Positions 1-8,942 of a DNA stretch of 64,000 bases are shown one piece after another. Source of the DNA: Dyadobacter sp. (lineage in GTDB: Bacteria > Bacteroidota > Bacteroidia > Cytophagales > Spirosomataceae); NCBI RefSeq assembly GCF_017744695.1, contig NZ_JAGIAS010000003.1, forward strand, positions 496,001-560,000, written 5' to 3'. The notes beneath the pieces were generated by a model. The model saw only the letters and a list, made by a program, of their open reading frames with translations. It was not told the origin of the DNA and made no database searches. Numbering within the stretch: the first letter of the stretch is position 1; each line of letters starts with the position of its first letter. Made by a program: the position numbers and the translations under genes.

Positions 1-1
1 G

Positions 2-313
2 GTAAAGCTTATTCTCCCGATTGTCGACGATTTCGAACGTGCCAAGGTTTCTTTTGATTCTTCTACCGATATCGAGGCACTGAAAGAAGGCGTTGACCTG
101 ATTTATAACAAGTTGTATAAAGCCCTTGAATCCAAAGGCCTGAAAGCCATGGAATCGAAAGGTGCCGACTTCGACGCTGAAATCCACGAATCCATCGCAC
201 AATTTCCTGCACCGTCGGAAGACCTGAAAGGAAAGGTGATCGATGAAATTGAAAAAGGATATTACCTGAACGACAAGGTCATTCGTTACGCCAAAGTAAT
301 CGTAGGCGCCTAA
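2..313 (+). CDS. grpE: Nucleotide exchange factor GrpE (C-terminal part)
   Basis: The left edge cuts this gene; about 103 residues are present, read from base 2. GrpE releases ADP from DnaK in the cytoplasmic DnaK-DnaJ-GrpE chaperone cycle. The visible part begins in the end of the long helix (LPIVDDFERA), continues through the four-helix-bundle segment, and ends in the beta-wing with the family-typical close GYYLNDKVIRYAKVIVG. dnaJ starts 40 bp downstream on the same strand, the usual grpE-dnaJ order, so co-transcription is likely. The N-terminal acidic region is outside the window. The family assignment is secure from motif and context. Confidence 0.95.
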   Translation, partial: VKLILPIVDDFERAKVSFDSSTDIEALKEGVDLIYNKLYKALESKGLKAMESKGADFDAEIHESIAQFPAPSEDLKGKVIDEIEKGYYLNDKVIRYAKVIVGA

Positions 314-353
314 TGCTCTCAACCTTCCTTACAGGATACATCAGTAATTAAAA

Positions 354-1514
354 ATGGCAAAGAAAAGAGATTATTACGAAGTCCTTGGCGTGGATCGTGG
401 CGCCTCCGCGGATGAAATCAAGAAAGCTTACCGCAAGCTCGCGATCAAGTTCCACCCGGATAAGAACCCTGACGATCCTACTGCTGAAGATAAGTTCAAA
501 GAGGCGGCGGAGGCATACAGCATTCTGAGTGACGACAATAAACGCCAGCGTTACGACCAGTTCGGACATGCCGGTGTAGGCGGTGCTTCGGGCGGCGGTG
601 CAGGCGGTTTCGGTGGTGGTTTCTCCATGGACGATATTTTCTCGCAGTTCGGGGATATTTTCGGGGATAGCAGCCCGTTCGGCGATATTTTCGGCCGTCA
701 GGGCGGAAATGGCCGCAGGGTACGCAAAGGCTCCGACCTTCGGATCAAGCTGAAACTGAACCTTGAAGAGGTTGCAAACGGGGTTGAGAAGAAAATCAAG
801 GTAAAAAGACATGTTACCTGTAATACCTGCGGCGGCAATGGGGCTAAAAATGGCACGTCGCTGACCAACTGTAACAGCTGTAACGGAACCGGTCAGGTGC
901 GTAAGGTAGTGAGCACCATGCTCGGCCAGATGGTTTCGACCTCAACTTGCCCTACATGTAATGGTGATGGCAAAATCATCAGCGAACGTTGCGACTCCTG
1001 TGCAGGCGAGGGCCGCTTGCTGCAAGATGACCTGATTACGCTCAATATCCCGGGCGGTGTGGCCGAAGGCATGCAACTATCCATGTCGGGTAAAGGAAAC
1101 GTTCCCGCGCGCGGAGGCGTCGCTGGCGACCTGCTGATCGTCATCGAGGAAGAAGAGGATGCATTGCTCAAAAGAGATGGTAATAACGTCGTATTCGACA
1201 TGCACCTGAGCTTTATCGATGCAGCACTCGGCACTTCGGTTGAAATACCGACTATCGACGGCAAAGCGCGCATTAATATCGAATCGGGAACCCAGGCGGG
1301 TAAGATATTACGCCTCAAAGGCAAGGGTATCAAAGACCTGAACGGTTACGGAAAAGGCGACCAGCTTGTACATATTAATGTATGGACACCTCAGCAACTG
1401 ACCTCTGACGAGCGTTCGACCCTTGAATCGCTCCGTCATTCGCCGAACTTTCAGCCGAAACCCGGCAAGAACGAGAAAGGCTTTTTTGATAAAATGAAAG
1501 ATTTCTTTCATTGA
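354..1514 (+). CDS. dnaJ: Molecular chaperone DnaJ
   Basis: Type I J-protein, 386 residues, normal length. The J domain (about 1-70) carries HPD at 34-36, which stimulates DnaK ATP hydrolysis. A Gly/Phe-rich linker follows (about 78-125). The zinc domain starts near residue 156 and has four CxxCxGxG repeats ([32 protein letters not shown]), all intact. The C-terminal substrate-binding domains end in a Phe- and Lys-rich tail. It lies 40 bp behind grpE, and a strong hairpin terminator follows, so it is probably the last gene of a grpE-dnaJ operon. No heat-shock inverted repeat (CIRCE) is visible in the short gap. Confidence 0.98.
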   Translation: MAKKRDYYEVLGVDRGASADEIKKAYRKLAIKFHPDKNPDDPTAEDKFKEAAEAYSILSDDNKRQRYDQFGHAGVGGASGGGAGGFGGGFSMDDIFSQFGDIFGDSSPFGDIFGRQGGNGRRVRKGSDLRIKLKLNLEEVANGVEKKIKVKRHVTCNTCGGNGAKNGTSLTNCNSCNGTGQVRKVVSTMLGQMVSTSTCPTCNGDGKIISERCDSCAGEGRLLQDDLITLNIPGGVAEGMQLSMSGKGNVPARGGVAGDLLIVIEEEEDALLKRDGNNVVFDMHLSFIDAALGTSVEIPTIDGKARINIESGTQAGKILRLKGKGIKDLNGYGKGDQLVHINVWTPQQLTSDERSTLESLRHSPNFQPKPGKNEKGFFDKMKDFFH

Positions 1515-1540
1515 TCATGCCTGTTCAATGAATATTCCCA

Positions 1541-1573
1541 AAGAGCTGCTCCGTCACCGGAGCGGCTCTTTTT
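1541..1573 (+). terminator. Intrinsic terminator after dnaJ
   Basis: Hairpin with arms AAGAGC-t-GCTCCG and CGGAGC-g-GCTCTT around a TCAC loop, followed by TTTT. It closes the grpE-dnaJ unit. Confidence 0.85.
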
Positions 1574-1640
1574 GCTTGACACCAACAGCGGCCTGCCGCA
1601 ACTCATCATCGATCATTAAATAACCAAAAACATTTACTCA

Positions 1641-2831
1641 ATGAAATCTCAGTTGCTTTCCGGTGCACTGCTTTGCCTGGGGCTCGCCAACCCGGGGCTG
1701 CTTGCTGCGCAAACCACGCCAGCAGAAATTACATTTGCCACTTACAATGTGAGTATGGAGGCCGAAAACTACTTTCCGCGCGGCACGCCCGGCAATTCTG
1801 AAAAAGTACTGATCAAAGAGCTTGCTTCCGGCTCCAATCAGCAGATTAAAAACATCGCGCAGATTATCAAAACGGTCCGGCCTGACGTGATTCTGCTCAA
1901 CGAGTTCGACTATGTCAAAAACCCTACGGAAGGTGTCGGGCAGTTTATTAAGGGATATTTGAAAGAAGATTCGAATGGTGCGAAAGGCATCGACTATCCT
2001 TACTACTATTATTCCACCGTGAACACCGGCCAGCCGACTCCCTACGACCTCGACCGGAACGGCAAAAAGGAGCAATTCGGCTCCGATGCCTGGGGCTTCG
2101 GCAACTACCCGGGGCAATACGGAATGGTACTTTTATCCCGCTACCCGATCGATACCAAAGCCATACGCACATTCCAGCATTTCAAGTGGAAAGACATGCC
2201 AGGCGCATTAAAAACCACGACCGAAGATGGTTCCGACTGGTACGCCCCGGAGGCCTGGGCGCAATTCCCGCTCTCATCCAAATCGCACTGGGATATTCCC
2301 ATCAAGGTAGGGAGCAAAACCATCCACGTCCTCGCCAGCCACCCTACCCCGCCCTCATTCGATGGCAAGGAAGATCGCAACGGCAAGCGCAACCACGACG
2401 AGATCCGCTTCTGGAACGACTATATTACCGTGGGCAAGGGCAGCTACATTTATGACGACAAAGGCAAAAAAGGCGGGCTCCCGGCAAACGCATCGTTCGT
2501 AATCCTGGGCGACCAGAATGCCTCCCCTGATGAAGGCAGTGCGATCGCCGACGGCATCCGGCAGCTTATCGGCAATCCGGCCGTAGACGGTACTACCGCT
2601 CCCGCAAGCAAAGGCGGCCCGGAGCATTCGCCCACCAATACATTTGCCAAAAACCACACCGCATTCTGGCGGATGCGCGCCGATTATGTGCTACCCTCGC
2701 GCAAGGGCTTCCAAATCCTCGACAGCGGTGTTTTCTGGCCCGCGAAGGGCGAGCCGATGGCAGAGTTGGTCGAGAAGCGTGAGTCGAGCTCCGATCACAG
2801 GTTGGTTTGGGTTAGGTTGAAGGTGGAGTAA
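1641..2831 (+). CDS. Secreted endonuclease/exonuclease/phosphatase family protein
   Basis: 396 residues. Residues 1-23 form a signal peptide ending at LLAAQ, so the enzyme acts in the periplasm or outside. The body shows the metal-dependent EEP fold (DNase I, sphingomyelinase, inositol phosphatase superfamily): ITFATYNV at the start of the mature part, LLNEFDY with the metal-ligand Glu, LASHP with a catalytic His, LGDQNASPDEGS (GDxN type) and SSDHRLVWV with the terminal catalytic Asp-His. The substrate cannot be told from sequence; nucleic acid, phospholipid and phytate-like esters are all possible. It stands alone between two terminators, so it is probably monocistronic. Confidence 0.85.
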   Translation: MKSQLLSGALLCLGLANPGLLAAQTTPAEITFATYNVSMEAENYFPRGTPGNSEKVLIKELASGSNQQIKNIAQIIKTVRPDVILLNEFDYVKNPTEGVGQFIKGYLKEDSNGAKGIDYPYYYYSTVNTGQPTPYDLDRNGKKEQFGSDAWGFGNYPGQYGMVLLSRYPIDTKAIRTFQHFKWKDMPGALKTTTEDGSDWYAPEAWAQFPLSSKSHWDIPIKVGSKTIHVLASHPTPPSFDGKEDRNGKRNHDEIRFWNDYITVGKGSYIYDDKGKKGGLPANASFVILGDQNASPDEGSAIADGIRQLIGNPAVDGTTAPASKGGPEHSPTNTFAKNHTAFWRMRADYVLPSRKGFQILDSGVFWPAKGEPMAELVEKRESSSDHRLVWVRLKVE

Positions 2832-2850
2832 AATATTTCCCTAAAAACCG

Positions 2851-2884
2851 AAAGCGGTCCCGGATATCCCCCGGATCGCTTCGT
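2851..2884 (+). terminator. Hairpin after the EEP-family gene
   Basis: Arms AAGCGGTCCCGG and CCGGATCGCTT pair with one bulge and one wobble. The T-tract is weak (TCGTTTATGG), so termination may be partial. Confidence 0.5.
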
Positions 2885-2965
2885 TTATGGTTCAAATCGA
2901 TGCTACCTGTCAAGTAAATTATCTTTCCATTAACTTAGTAACCTCGCATTTAACGACCGTTCATT

Positions 2966-4297
2966 ATGAATCCGATTGAAGAAGCGTTGCTTTTGAAGAA
3001 TGAGTTGGATAACCTAAGGCCACTGCAACAAGAGCAGGAGCAGCGTATTATGCAAAAATTCCGGCTGGACTGGAATTACCACTCTAATCATATTGAAGGT
3101 AATTCACTCAGCTACGGCGAAACCAAAGCGTTGCTGCTCTTCGGCATAACGGCGCAAGGCAAGCCATTCGCCGATCACCTGGAAATGCGAGGTCATAATG
3201 AAGCGGTCAATTGGGTGCTGGATGTTGTGAAAGGCGATAGGCCACTAACCGAAACGTTTATCCGTGAGCTACACAAGCTTCTCCTACAAAAACCGTATCA
3301 AGTAAGTGCAGAGACGGCCGATGGCAAACCTACCAACAAAACCGTAAATATCGGGCAATACAAAAGGTTGCCCAACCATGTTCGTACAGTCACTGGCGAA
3401 ACATTCTTTTTCGCGACGCCAGAGGAAACGCCTGCGATGATGCAAGGGTTGGTTGAATGGTATCGCGAAATGGACGGCAATCCGAAATCAAATCCGATAC
3501 TGCTCGCCGCCGAATTCCATTACAGGTTTATCAGGATTCACCCGTTCGATGACGGGAATGGTCGCACTGCCCGGTTACTCATGAATTTTATTCTGCTGCG
3601 ACATGGCTATCCTCCCGTGATCATCAAAACCGAGGACAAACGCAATTATCTTTCAGCATTGGAGCAAGCCGATGCCGGTATACTCTCCGCATTTCTGGAT
3701 TATATCGGCAAGAACCTTGTGGATTCACTTAAATTAATGATCCGCGGCGCACAGGGAGAGAATATCGACGAGCCGGATGATGTCGATAAGAAGCTGGAAT
3801 TCTTTGCGAAGATGCTTGAAGTAGATGAGCGCGCGGTCGCGAAATCTTCTAAAACGATCTCCTTTGTCGTTGAAAACTCACTTGTTCCACTTTTCGACGA
3901 GTTTCGCCAAGAAGGTTTTAAGTTTTCCAGGTTTTACTCCGAATGGCATTCATACGCAACAGAGACTACGAGTAGCCGCCCTAGTAGGGACATTGAAGCC
4001 TCACCTTCCCGTGATCAACTTTTTCATGCCTTGGATAAAAACCCGGCTGGCAACCTTTTTATCATCAACTCTTTCTATCGGTTCCGCCATCCTGACTTTA
4101 CAAGCACAAATTACATGATGACAATTAACATCAAGTTGCTTGAATGGACATTTACAGTTGCTACCGGCAGCTTATCAATTACCAAAAAGTACTCTCAGAT
4201 ACTCAACGAAAACGAGATATCACGGTTAATTAAAGTCGTGAATGAAGAGCATACCACCTTAATTGAGTCTATTTACAATGCACAGTCCGGTGCCTAG
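2966..4297 (+). CDS. Fic domain protein with N-terminal self-inhibitory motif
   Basis: 443 residues, predicted cytoplasmic. The Fic core motif HPFDDGNGRTAR lies at 192-203; His192 would be the catalytic base and the GNGR loop binds the triphosphate. Such enzymes usually transfer AMP to a protein hydroxyl. SNHIEGN at 40-46 fits the class II inhibitory helix (S/T)xxxE(G/N), with Glu44 expected to block the active site, so the protein should be self-restrained. About 180 residues follow the Fic domain (260-443); I do not recognise this part, and it does not look like the winged helix often fused to such proteins. No antitoxin-like gene is adjacent. It ends at a bidirectional terminator and is probably monocistronic. 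The target is unknown. Confidence 0.92.
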   Translation: MNPIEEALLLKNELDNLRPLQQEQEQRIMQKFRLDWNYHSNHIEGNSLSYGETKALLLFGITAQGKPFADHLEMRGHNEAVNWVLDVVKGDRPLTETFIRELHKLLLQKPYQVSAETADGKPTNKTVNIGQYKRLPNHVRTVTGETFFFATPEETPAMMQGLVEWYREMDGNPKSNPILLAAEFHYRFIRIHPFDDGNGRTARLLMNFILLRHGYPPVIIKTEDKRNYLSALEQADAGILSAFLDYIGKNLVDSLKLMIRGAQGENIDEPDDVDKKLEFFAKMLEVDERAVAKSSKTISFVVENSLVPLFDEFRQEGFKFSRFYSEWHSYATETTSSRPSRDIEASPSRDQLFHALDKNPAGNLFIINSFYRFRHPDFTSTNYMMTINIKLLEWTFTVATGSLSITKKYSQILNENEISRLIKVVNEEHTTLIESIYNAQSGA

Positions 4298-4310
4298 ACA
4301 TTTACCTTAA

Positions 4311-4353
4311 AAAAAGTAAAGCCCGGACACGTCAATGCCCGGGCTTTACTTTT
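4311..4353. terminator. Bidirectional terminator between convergent genes
   Basis: Long perfect hairpin with arms AAAGTAAAGCCCGG and CCGGGCTTTACTTT, and A- and T-rich flanks on both sides. It serves the Fic gene (plus) and the DUF2723 gene (minus). Confidence 0.88.
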
Positions 4354-4363
4354 AGAGAATATT

Positions 4364-7339
4364 TTATTGCCCTCCACCATACATATTAAACGCAGCCAGA
4401 TGCTTCTGGAAGATCGCTTCATATTTCTTGGCGGCGGCTTCCTGTTTCGCGTCGCGGCATTCCTGGACGATCACTTGCATGATGTAAAGGTACACATTGC
4501 TATCGCGGCGGCGTGTGGTGGAGTTGTTCTTCGCCCAGGTCAGTACTTCGTCGGCGCGGTGTGCCATTGTTTCGGCAATTTCAAGCGCTTTCTTGCTTTC
4601 GCCCAGGTCGAATAACGGGCCTATGAAATTGGCCGAGAACTGGTCGTACGGAATGCTCTTGTCGGGCATCGTGCTCAGCGAGCGCTCGATGGCCTTTTTC
4701 GCTTCTTGCTTGCGGCCGTCGGCAATAAGCTGGCCGGTAAGGCGCAGGAACGCGATGCGCGCCGTAGCTACCGGTGAGCCAAGATAGGTGTTGTCATAGT
4801 AAGTATTCGGGTTGTCGAGTTCGCGCCAGAACATCTTGTTCATCAGATTATTGTACATCACATCGGCATTCACATAACCGTCGCTGGCACCCGGCACTTT
4901 CACCGGCAACAGGCGGTATGCGTAGCCTTCAAGCTGCATGTACTCTTTCAGGTTCAGGTAGCTCGATCCCCCCAGGGTCGATGAGAAGTAGATAGGACGT
5001 TTCCAGTCGTTGGACGCGATGATATCGAGCATGATAAGATCTGATTTGTACAAATCCCCTTTACCGATCGTCCAGCTGATGGAGTCGCTCACAAATGGAA
5101 CGAGGTCGCTTTTGATGATATTCATCTTTTTCACAGCCTCGGCATCCACCGGCAGGAACAATACCGACGACGGCAGGATGGACGTCATATCGCCGCTGGT
5201 TAACGGAACCTGAATAGCCTTGTTTTCCTGTTTTACCAATCCAAGATATTCTTTCAGGTTAATACCTGCCTTCACACTTGGTATTTCATAAAAAGGTACA
5301 ATGTCGTTCTTTCCGAATGCATAGTTGTTTTTGTCGAGCGAGATCGGCAACGCCTCCGACAGGTAAGTCTTGCGCTTCATCTGGTCGATATACCAGTCGG
5401 TACCCAGGAGGCTCAGGTTACACACACGCACGTCTGTACGGAAGCCTTCCACTTCCTGCACGTACCATAAAGGGAAAGTATCGTTATCACCACCTGTAAA
5501 GAGGATCGCATTCGGTGCGCAGGAGTTCAGGAGGTTTTTAGCAAAATCAACCGAGTGGTAACGGTGATCGCGGTTGTGGTTATCCCAACCTTTGGCGCCC
5601 ATAATGACAGGCACAACCAGACCAAACGCAGTAGCAACACCCGCACGGGCCGTACTCCCTTTTACAAACTTGCTGATCGCATCCGCAATGGCGATCACAC
5701 CATAGCCGATCCAGATACAGAAAATGTAGAACGAACCCACATAAATATAGTCACGCTCACGCGGCTCGGTGGGTGGGGAGTTGAGGTAAATTACCAATGC
5801 GACGCCGGTCAGGAAGAACAGCAAACCCAACACAAGCAGGTCACGTTTCTGGCGGAAATAGCAAATTACAACCCCAAACAATCCAAGGAGGAACGGAAGC
5901 ATAAAATAGTTATCATGCGCCTTGTTCTTCGCAATGGGTTCAGGGTATTTAGTGGAGACATCCCAAGGCGTCATGTTGCCGGCTCCTTCTTCATCGCTTT
6001 CACGTCCCACAAAATTCCAAAGGAAGTAACGCCAATACATGTGCCCGATCTGATAGCGGAACATGAAGCTGAGGTTCATCCCCATCGTCGGTTTTTGCCC
6101 CTCTGCTACACCCGTCCATTTCTGATATTCCTGAAAATGCCCTGGCTGTGTGCTGTACATACGCGGCAGCAACATATTCGCACCTGGCTCATACTCGTAC
6201 TCCGGACGGTAGTCGTAAATCACGTATTTACCATCCTGCTTACGGTACATGGGTGCGCCACGCTTCTGGCTTACCGGCCGCGAAGCAAACGACGGCCCGT
6301 ACAACAACGGACGGCTACCGTACTGCTCGCGTTTCAGGTAAGAAACGAAGCTCAATACGTCATTCGGGTTGTTCTCATTGATTGGCGGGTTATACTCTGC
6401 ACGCACCAGTACCATCAGGTAGCTGGCGTATCCGATCAATACGAATGCAAGGGAAAGCAAGCTGGTATTGAGCAACACATTGCCTTTCTTCTGGGAAAAA
6501 CGGATCCCCCAGATCAGCGCGCCGATGAACAATATAATAAAGAAGATTACCCCTGATTTGTAAGGCAATCCTAATGTATTCACAAAGAATATCTCAAATT
6601 TACCCGCAACGCTTGGCAGGCCCGGAATAATACCGGAGTTGATAATCCCTAAAACCACCAGACCGCCCACAAATGCCAAAACCCCTCCGAAAACGCTGAC
6701 TTTCTGATACTTCTTGAAATAATAAACCAGAGCAAGCGCCGGGATCGTAACAAGGTTCAACAAGTGAACACCGATAGAAAGTCCGACGAGATAGGCGATC
6801 AGGATCAGCCAGCGGTTCTCCGCCGCGGGATCCTGGATACGCTCCCATTTGAACACAGCCCAGATTACGATGGCAGTAAAGAAAGACGACAATCCGTAAA
6901 CCTCTGCTTCCACGGCCGAAAACCAGAAGGAATCGGACCAGGTATAAGCCAGGGCACCAACGATACCGGCTCCCATGACAAGAAGCGTATCAGCCTGGGT
7001 CAGCTCTTCGTCATTTTTGGCGACCAGCTTACGAACCAGCAGGGTAATGGTCCAGAAAAGGAACAGAATGGTAAATGCGCTGCTCAGCACCGATACCATA
7101 TTGATCCAGTATGCCACTTGCAGCAGATCCCCCATTGCAAAAAGGGAGAAAATACGGCCGATCAACAGGAAGAAAGGCGCGCCGGGAGGGTGAGGAACCT
7201 GCAATTTGAATGCACAGGCAATAAACTCCCCGCAATCCCAAAAGCTGGCGGTACGTTCGACTGTTAGGGCGTATGTAATGAATGCAATAGCAAAGACAAT
7301 CCAACCCGTAAGGTTGTTGGTACGGTTGAAACGGGTCAT
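4364..7339 (-). CDS. DUF2723 multi-pass membrane protein (glycosyltransferase-like)
   Basis: 991 residues. The N-terminal half has about ten or more hydrophobic segments (first at about 12-30), with the DUF2723 signature near the start: ERTASFWDCGEFIACAFKLQ, followed by HPPGAPFF. The acidic residue in the first loop (WDCGEF) resembles that of GT-C type protein O-mannosyltransferases, so transfer of a sugar from a lipid carrier to an envelope target is a reasonable inference. The C-terminal 350 residues are soluble and contain GGDNDTFPLWY. Proteins of this length and layout are common in Bacteroidota. It appears to be transcribed alone from the promoter described at 7424-7452. The substrate is unknown. 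Confidence 0.88.
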   Translation of the reverse strand: MTRFNRTNNLTGWIVFAIAFITYALTVERTASFWDCGEFIACAFKLQVPHPPGAPFFLLIGRIFSLFAMGDLLQVAYWINMVSVLSSAFTILFLFWTITLLVRKLVAKNDEELTQADTLLVMGAGIVGALAYTWSDSFWFSAVEAEVYGLSSFFTAIVIWAVFKWERIQDPAAENRWLILIAYLVGLSIGVHLLNLVTIPALALVYYFKKYQKVSVFGGVLAFVGGLVVLGIINSGIIPGLPSVAGKFEIFFVNTLGLPYKSGVIFFIILFIGALIWGIRFSQKKGNVLLNTSLLSLAFVLIGYASYLMVLVRAEYNPPINENNPNDVLSFVSYLKREQYGSRPLLYGPSFASRPVSQKRGAPMYRKQDGKYVIYDYRPEYEYEPGANMLLPRMYSTQPGHFQEYQKWTGVAEGQKPTMGMNLSFMFRYQIGHMYWRYFLWNFVGRESDEEGAGNMTPWDVSTKYPEPIAKNKAHDNYFMLPFLLGLFGVVICYFRQKRDLLVLGLLFFLTGVALVIYLNSPPTEPRERDYIYVGSFYIFCIWIGYGVIAIADAISKFVKGSTARAGVATAFGLVVPVIMGAKGWDNHNRDHRYHSVDFAKNLLNSCAPNAILFTGGDNDTFPLWYVQEVEGFRTDVRVCNLSLLGTDWYIDQMKRKTYLSEALPISLDKNNYAFGKNDIVPFYEIPSVKAGINLKEYLGLVKQENKAIQVPLTSGDMTSILPSSVLFLPVDAEAVKKMNIIKSDLVPFVSDSISWTIGKGDLYKSDLIMLDIIASNDWKRPIYFSSTLGGSSYLNLKEYMQLEGYAYRLLPVKVPGASDGYVNADVMYNNLMNKMFWRELDNPNTYYDNTYLGSPVATARIAFLRLTGQLIADGRKQEAKKAIERSLSTMPDKSIPYDQFSANFIGPLFDLGESKKALEIAETMAHRADEVLTWAKNNSTTRRRDSNVYLYIMQVIVQECRDAKQEAAAKKYEAIFQKHLAAFNMYGGGQ

Positions 7340-7423
7340 CTGAAAGACGGTAAATTTGAAAAAGTTATATGCACAATGCGCAAAGATGGCGACTCTTTTT
7401 GAGCAGTTCTATCAATGATCGGC

Positions 7424-7452
7424 CAAAATTAGCAAAATAACCACAACGGCAA
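7424..7452 (-). promoter_or_regulatory. Putative Bacteroidota-type promoter of the DUF2723 gene
   Basis: On the minus strand a TTG is followed after 18 bp by TAATTTTG, matching the Bacteroidota -33 TTG / -7 TAnnTTTG pattern. The -7 box is about 85 bp upstream of the start codon. Confidence 0.45.
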
Positions 7453-7482
7453 CGGTTTGGGAATCTTAAAAAAAGTTAACAA

Positions 7483-7586
7483 GGCTGTCGGCCGTCGGCT
7501 TTCGGCAATCGGCCGAATGGCCTGGAAGTGTAACCCTTGACGATAGAAAGCCAAAGTTCGACAGCCGAAAGCCGACAGCCGATGTC
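7483..7586. repeat. Inverted repeat built of 7-bp units (GGCnnTC / GACAGCC type)
   Basis: The left arm (7483-7517) is five heptads in register, mostly of the form GGCnnTC. The right arm (about 7560-7586) is three or more heptads of the complementary form GACAGCC/GAAAGCC. The segment GTCGGCTTTCGGC (7494-7506) is exactly complementary to part of the right arm. About 42 bp separate the arms. It fills the gap between the DUF2723 promoter and the end of the ABC permease gene. No coding potential is seen. Confidence 0.8.
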
Positions 7587-8922
7587 ACTTATAAAATATC
7601 CACTTCACCAATTCCTTATAACTGACTTTCTTCCCGTACATGAGGATACCCACGCGGTAAATGCGGGCGGCGACCCAGGTGGTACCCATGAAACCTAATA
7701 TCAGAAGCACCATCGATAATGCGATTTCCCAGGCCGGGACGCCGAACGGAATGCGGACCATCATGATGATCGGCGAAGTGAACGGAATGATGGATGTCCA
7801 GAATGCCAGTGTACCGTCGGGATCGCGGAGGACGAATTGGGCAAATACAAAGGAGAAAATAATGGGCAATGTAATGGGCAGCATGAATTGCTGGGTATCC
7901 GCGTCGTTGTCGACGGCCGCTCCAACGGCACCGAACAGCGCGCTATAAAGCAAATACCCGCCGAGGTAGTAAAACAGGAAGCAACCGATAATCAGCGGGA
8001 TGTTCAGGCTCGATACCGCGCCGAGCACTTCCGCTACCGGATTATCCACATTGCCGCCGGGAATATTCTGGTTAGGCATTTGCGCCTTTTTCATTTCCTG
8101 CGCCATCTGCGCCGACTCCTTCGACATTTTGCTGGCAATTATAGCCGATGTGGCGCTTGTCAACGCGGTAGTCAGCAAAATCCAGAGAACAAACTGGGTT
8201 AGCCCTACCAATGCGACGCCGATAATCTTACCGAGCATCAACTGGAACGGTTTCACAGAGGAAATGATCACTTCGACGATCCGGCTGGTTTTTTCCTCGG
8301 TGATCCCACGCATGACCTGTGTTCCGTAGATGAAGACGGACATGTAAATCAGGAATGCGCAAATCCCTCCGATGACCGTGGCCGCGCCGGAGCTGCTGGT
8401 TTTCTCGCCTTCTTCACTCAGGCTGATCGTCTCAGAATTAACGTTGACGCGTGAATCTTCCAGAATCTTATGCGTGATACCCGCCTCAGCGAGTTTAATA
8501 TCTTCAATTTCCTTCTCGATGACCTTTTCAATCTCCGATTTCAATTCCAGACTCACATTTTTGGCGGCGTAAATGCGGACGCTTTTCGGCGACTTGATCA
8601 CGTTGGCCGGTATGTACACCAACGCATTGGCATCGCTGTTGGGGAATGCGGCTTTGGCGGAATCAATACTTTTATCGGTGAGCTCGAATTTCAAGGTTTC
8701 CGAGTCCTTGAATTTGTTCCGGAACAAACCGCTTTCATCCAGCACTTGCACAGTTTTGATATCCACCGAACTGACCGCCGCCCAGAATACCGTCCCATAA
8801 AAAGCCACAAAAAGCAGTGGCCCCAGTACGGTCATCACCAGAAACGACTTCTTTTTGACCCTTACCAGGTATTCTCTTCTAATAACCAGAAATATATTTC
8901 GCATGGGAATCGGATTAATCAC
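7585..8922 (-). CDS. ABC-2 type transporter permease
   Basis: 445 residues. One transmembrane helix lies near the N-terminus (about 27-50), followed by a roughly 140-residue extracytoplasmic domain, then about five to six helices in the second half, the layout of NatB-like ABC-2 permeases. It would form the membrane channel for the ATPase encoded 20 bp upstream (8943-9857), so the pair is one operon. NatAB-type systems export sodium ions, peptides or small toxic compounds; nothing in this sequence fixes the substrate. Its stop codon abuts the heptad repeat at 7483-7586. Confidence 0.88.
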   Translation of the reverse strand: MINPIPMRNIFLVIRREYLVRVKKKSFLVMTVLGPLLFVAFYGTVFWAAVSSVDIKTVQVLDESGLFRNKFKDSETLKFELTDKSIDSAKAAFPNSDANALVYIPANVIKSPKSVRIYAAKNVSLELKSEIEKVIEKEIEDIKLAEAGITHKILEDSRVNVNSETISLSEEGEKTSSSGAATVIGGICAFLIYMSVFIYGTQVMRGITEEKTSRIVEVIISSVKPFQLMLGKIIGVALVGLTQFVLWILLTTALTSATSAIIASKMSKESAQMAQEMKKAQMPNQNIPGGNVDNPVAEVLGAVSSLNIPLIIGCFLFYYLGGYLLYSALFGAVGAAVDNDADTQQFMLPITLPIIFSFVFAQFVLRDPDGTLAFWTSIIPFTSPIIMMVRIPFGVPAWEIALSMVLLILGFMGTTWVAARIYRVGILMYGKKVSYKELVKWIFYK

Positions 8923-8942
8923 TGTGAATGGAATGCGCCCGG

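Noticed and set aside
5555..6556. Long plus-strand ORF (333 codons)
   Set aside because: It is antisense to the DUF2723 membrane gene, has no recognisable motif, and reflects third-position composition of the real gene.
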